From NCBI GenBank assembly GCA_007695015.1, contig REEN01000058.1, positions 47,895 through 111,894 of the forward strand: a stretch of 64,000 bases of DNA, in the 5' to 3' direction. The position numbers were made by a program, and so were the translations under genes. Shown piece by piece: positions 62,901-64,000 of the stretch. This stretch comes from Marinilabiliales bacterium. Lineage in GTDB: Bacteria; Bacteroidota; Bacteroidia; Bacteroidales; PUMT01. Each line of letters starts with the position of its first letter. The stretch's first letter is position 1. A model generated the notes under the pieces. That model had not been told where the DNA came from, did no database searches, and was given only the letters and a program-made list of their open reading frames with translations.

Positions 62901-64000
62901 ATGGACCATAACCACAAATCACCGTCAAGGCGCAGGTTTATAAGCAATACAGCCGGAATGGCAATGCTTGGCGCCTTTGGTGCAGGAAGCCTGCTCTCAT
63001 CCTGCACCTCCCGCAGGACCGAATACAGAACCCCCGCGTTCCCCGATACCGCACCTGACGGGCCGCCGCTAAAGGCCGGACTGATCGGGTGCGGAGGCAG
63101 AGGCACAGGTGCAGCCTCCAACTTCATCAATGCCGGGCCTAACCTTGAACTGACAGCATTGGGTGACGTTTTTCAACACAGGATAGACAGCTGTCGCGAG
63201 AGGCTCAGGGAGCGTCACGGTGTTGAGATTGCCGATGAGAACTGTTTTACAGGATTTGATGCCTACAAGCAGGTTATAGACTCCGGCGTGGATATCATAC
63301 TCTGTGCCGCACCACCACACTTCCGCCCCTTGCATTTTGAGGCCGCCGTACAGGCAAGAAAGCACTGTTTCCTTGAAAAACCGGTATCAGTCGACCCCTG
63401 GGGATCAAGGTCGGTAATGGCTACGGGTAAGATGGCTGAATCAGCAGGACTTTCGGTTGTTGCGGGCACCCAGTACAGGCACATGAGAGATTATGTCGCT
63501 GCTTTCGACATGGTAAAGAACGGTGCTATCGGCGACCTGGTCTCCGCCAACTGTTATTACAATATCGGCGCACTGTGGCATGTAAACAGGCAGCCGGGCT
63601 GGAGCGATATGGAAGCTATGGTGAGAAACTGGCTCAACTGGTGCTGGCTCTCGGGCGACCATATTGTAGAGCAGCACATACACCAGATAGATGTGCTCAA
63701 CTGGTTTTTTGAAAAGTACCCTGCCAAAGCAACCGGATTTGGAGGCAGGCATCACAGGCCCACCGGCGATCAGTTCGACTTTTTCAGCATCGATTTCGTA
63801 TTTGATGACGGCAGGCACTACCAAAGCATGTGCAGGCAGATAAACGGCTGCACAAACTATGTCGGTCAGTGGCTCTACGGCACAAAGGGGTACACGAACT
63901 GCCAGAACCAGATATTCGATTATGACGGTAACCTGTTATGGGAATATGACTATCCCGTTGAAGGCACCGGTTCGGAGATGTCAAGGGTGGCCGTCAACCC
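62901..64000 (+). CDS. Tat-exported Gfo/Idh/MocA oxidoreductase, 3' end missing
   Basis: NAD(P)-linked sugar oxidoreductase, cut by the window end after 366 codons. Start ATG at 62901: the peptide opens with SRRRFISNTAG, a twin-arginine signal, and a lipobox LLSSC. The Rossmann motif is AGLIGCGGRGTGA, and the family catalytic block CFLEKPVSVDP carries the Glu-Lys-Pro triad; a later HIHQIDVLNWFFE provides the histidine pair. In Bacteroidota, Tat-exported members of this family often accompany TIM-barrel isomerases, as here. The substrate is unknown, and the gene continues beyond the window. Confidence 0.9.
   Translation, partial: MDHNHKSPSRRRFISNTAGMAMLGAFGAGSLLSSCTSRRTEYRTPAFPDTAPDGPPLKAGLIGCGGRGTGAASNFINAGPNLELTALGDVFQHRIDSCRERLRERHGVEIADENCFTGFDAYKQVIDSGVDIILCAAPPHFRPLHFEAAVQARKHCFLEKPVSVDPWGSRSVMATGKMAESAGLSVVAGTQYRHMRDYVAAFDMVKNGAIGDLVSANCYYNIGALWHVNRQPGWSDMEAMVRNWLNWCWLSGDHIVEQHIHQIDVLNWFFEKYPAKATGFGGRHHRPTGDQFDFFSIDFVFDDGRHYQSMCRQINGCTNYVGQWLYGTKGYTNCQNQIFDYDGNLLWEYDYPVEGTGSEMSRVAVN

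Overview
The window looks like one contiguous piece of a Bacteroidota chromosome, most likely from an uncultured relative of the Bacteroidales or Marinilabiliales. The support is indirect but consistent. There are Bacteroidota-restricted small proteins (DUF7935-like and DUF6132-like). Several promoters have the Bacteroidota -7 box TAnnTTTG, including those of the HU gene and a serine tRNA. There is also a TIGR02999-type ECF sigma factor beside a Ser/Thr kinase, a compact his operon with fused hisNB and hisIE, SPII lipoproteins, and Tat-exported sugar enzymes. Coding density is high and most genes are ordinary housekeeping or biosynthetic genes. I see no phage, insertion sequence or CRISPR array.

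Layout. 1-8525 (+): arginine and glutamate metabolism (argG partial, argH, gltB, gltD). 8571-11394: MsrA, then an ECF sigma factor and kinase pair. 11478-15145 (-): a fasciclin/beta-helix lipoprotein and a di-heme cytochrome c peroxidase. 15252-22484 (-): a complete histidine operon hisG-D-C-B-H-A-F-IE, preceded by a His-rich leader peptide and a transcription attenuator. 22550-31435 (+): an acyltransferase, a CopA-type copper ATPase and a tripartite RND efflux system. 31441-42508: mixed housekeeping genes (YihY, aspartate aminotransferase, HtpG, a class-III aminotransferase, a LytTR regulator, TrmH, HU) plus an unrecognised two-gene unit at 37672-39052.

42786-43633 is the most unusual stretch. 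Two serine tRNA genes are followed by a 147-bp direct repeat. Each copy carries a 130-bp segment bounded by 14-bp inverted repeats. Between the copies sit six and a half identical 53-bp palindromic tandem repeats. The second 147-bp copy ends in the stop codon of a convergent MsbA-like ABC transporter. 43633-51031: ABC transporter, purB, an NfeD/ClpP-class membrane protease, a small HTH protein, an HD hydrolase and tilS. 51009-54570 (-): a carotenoid operon crtI-crtB-idi-lycopene cyclase, with a membrane PAS histidine kinase upstream. 57041-64000: a sugar-utilisation neighbourhood (GH2 beta-mannosidase, MFS transporter, TonB-domain protein, Tat-exported TIM-barrel isomerase, partial Gfo/Idh/MocA oxidoreductase).

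Working together: gltBD supplies glutamate, the amino donor for the arginine, histidine and aspartate aminotransferase steps encoded nearby. The his operon appears to be switched by ribosome stalling on His codons in its own leader. The crt genes would convert geranylgeranyl diphosphate to beta-carotene, but the GGPP synthase and any hydroxylase lie outside the window. Family calls are by eye from motifs and length; no database search was run.
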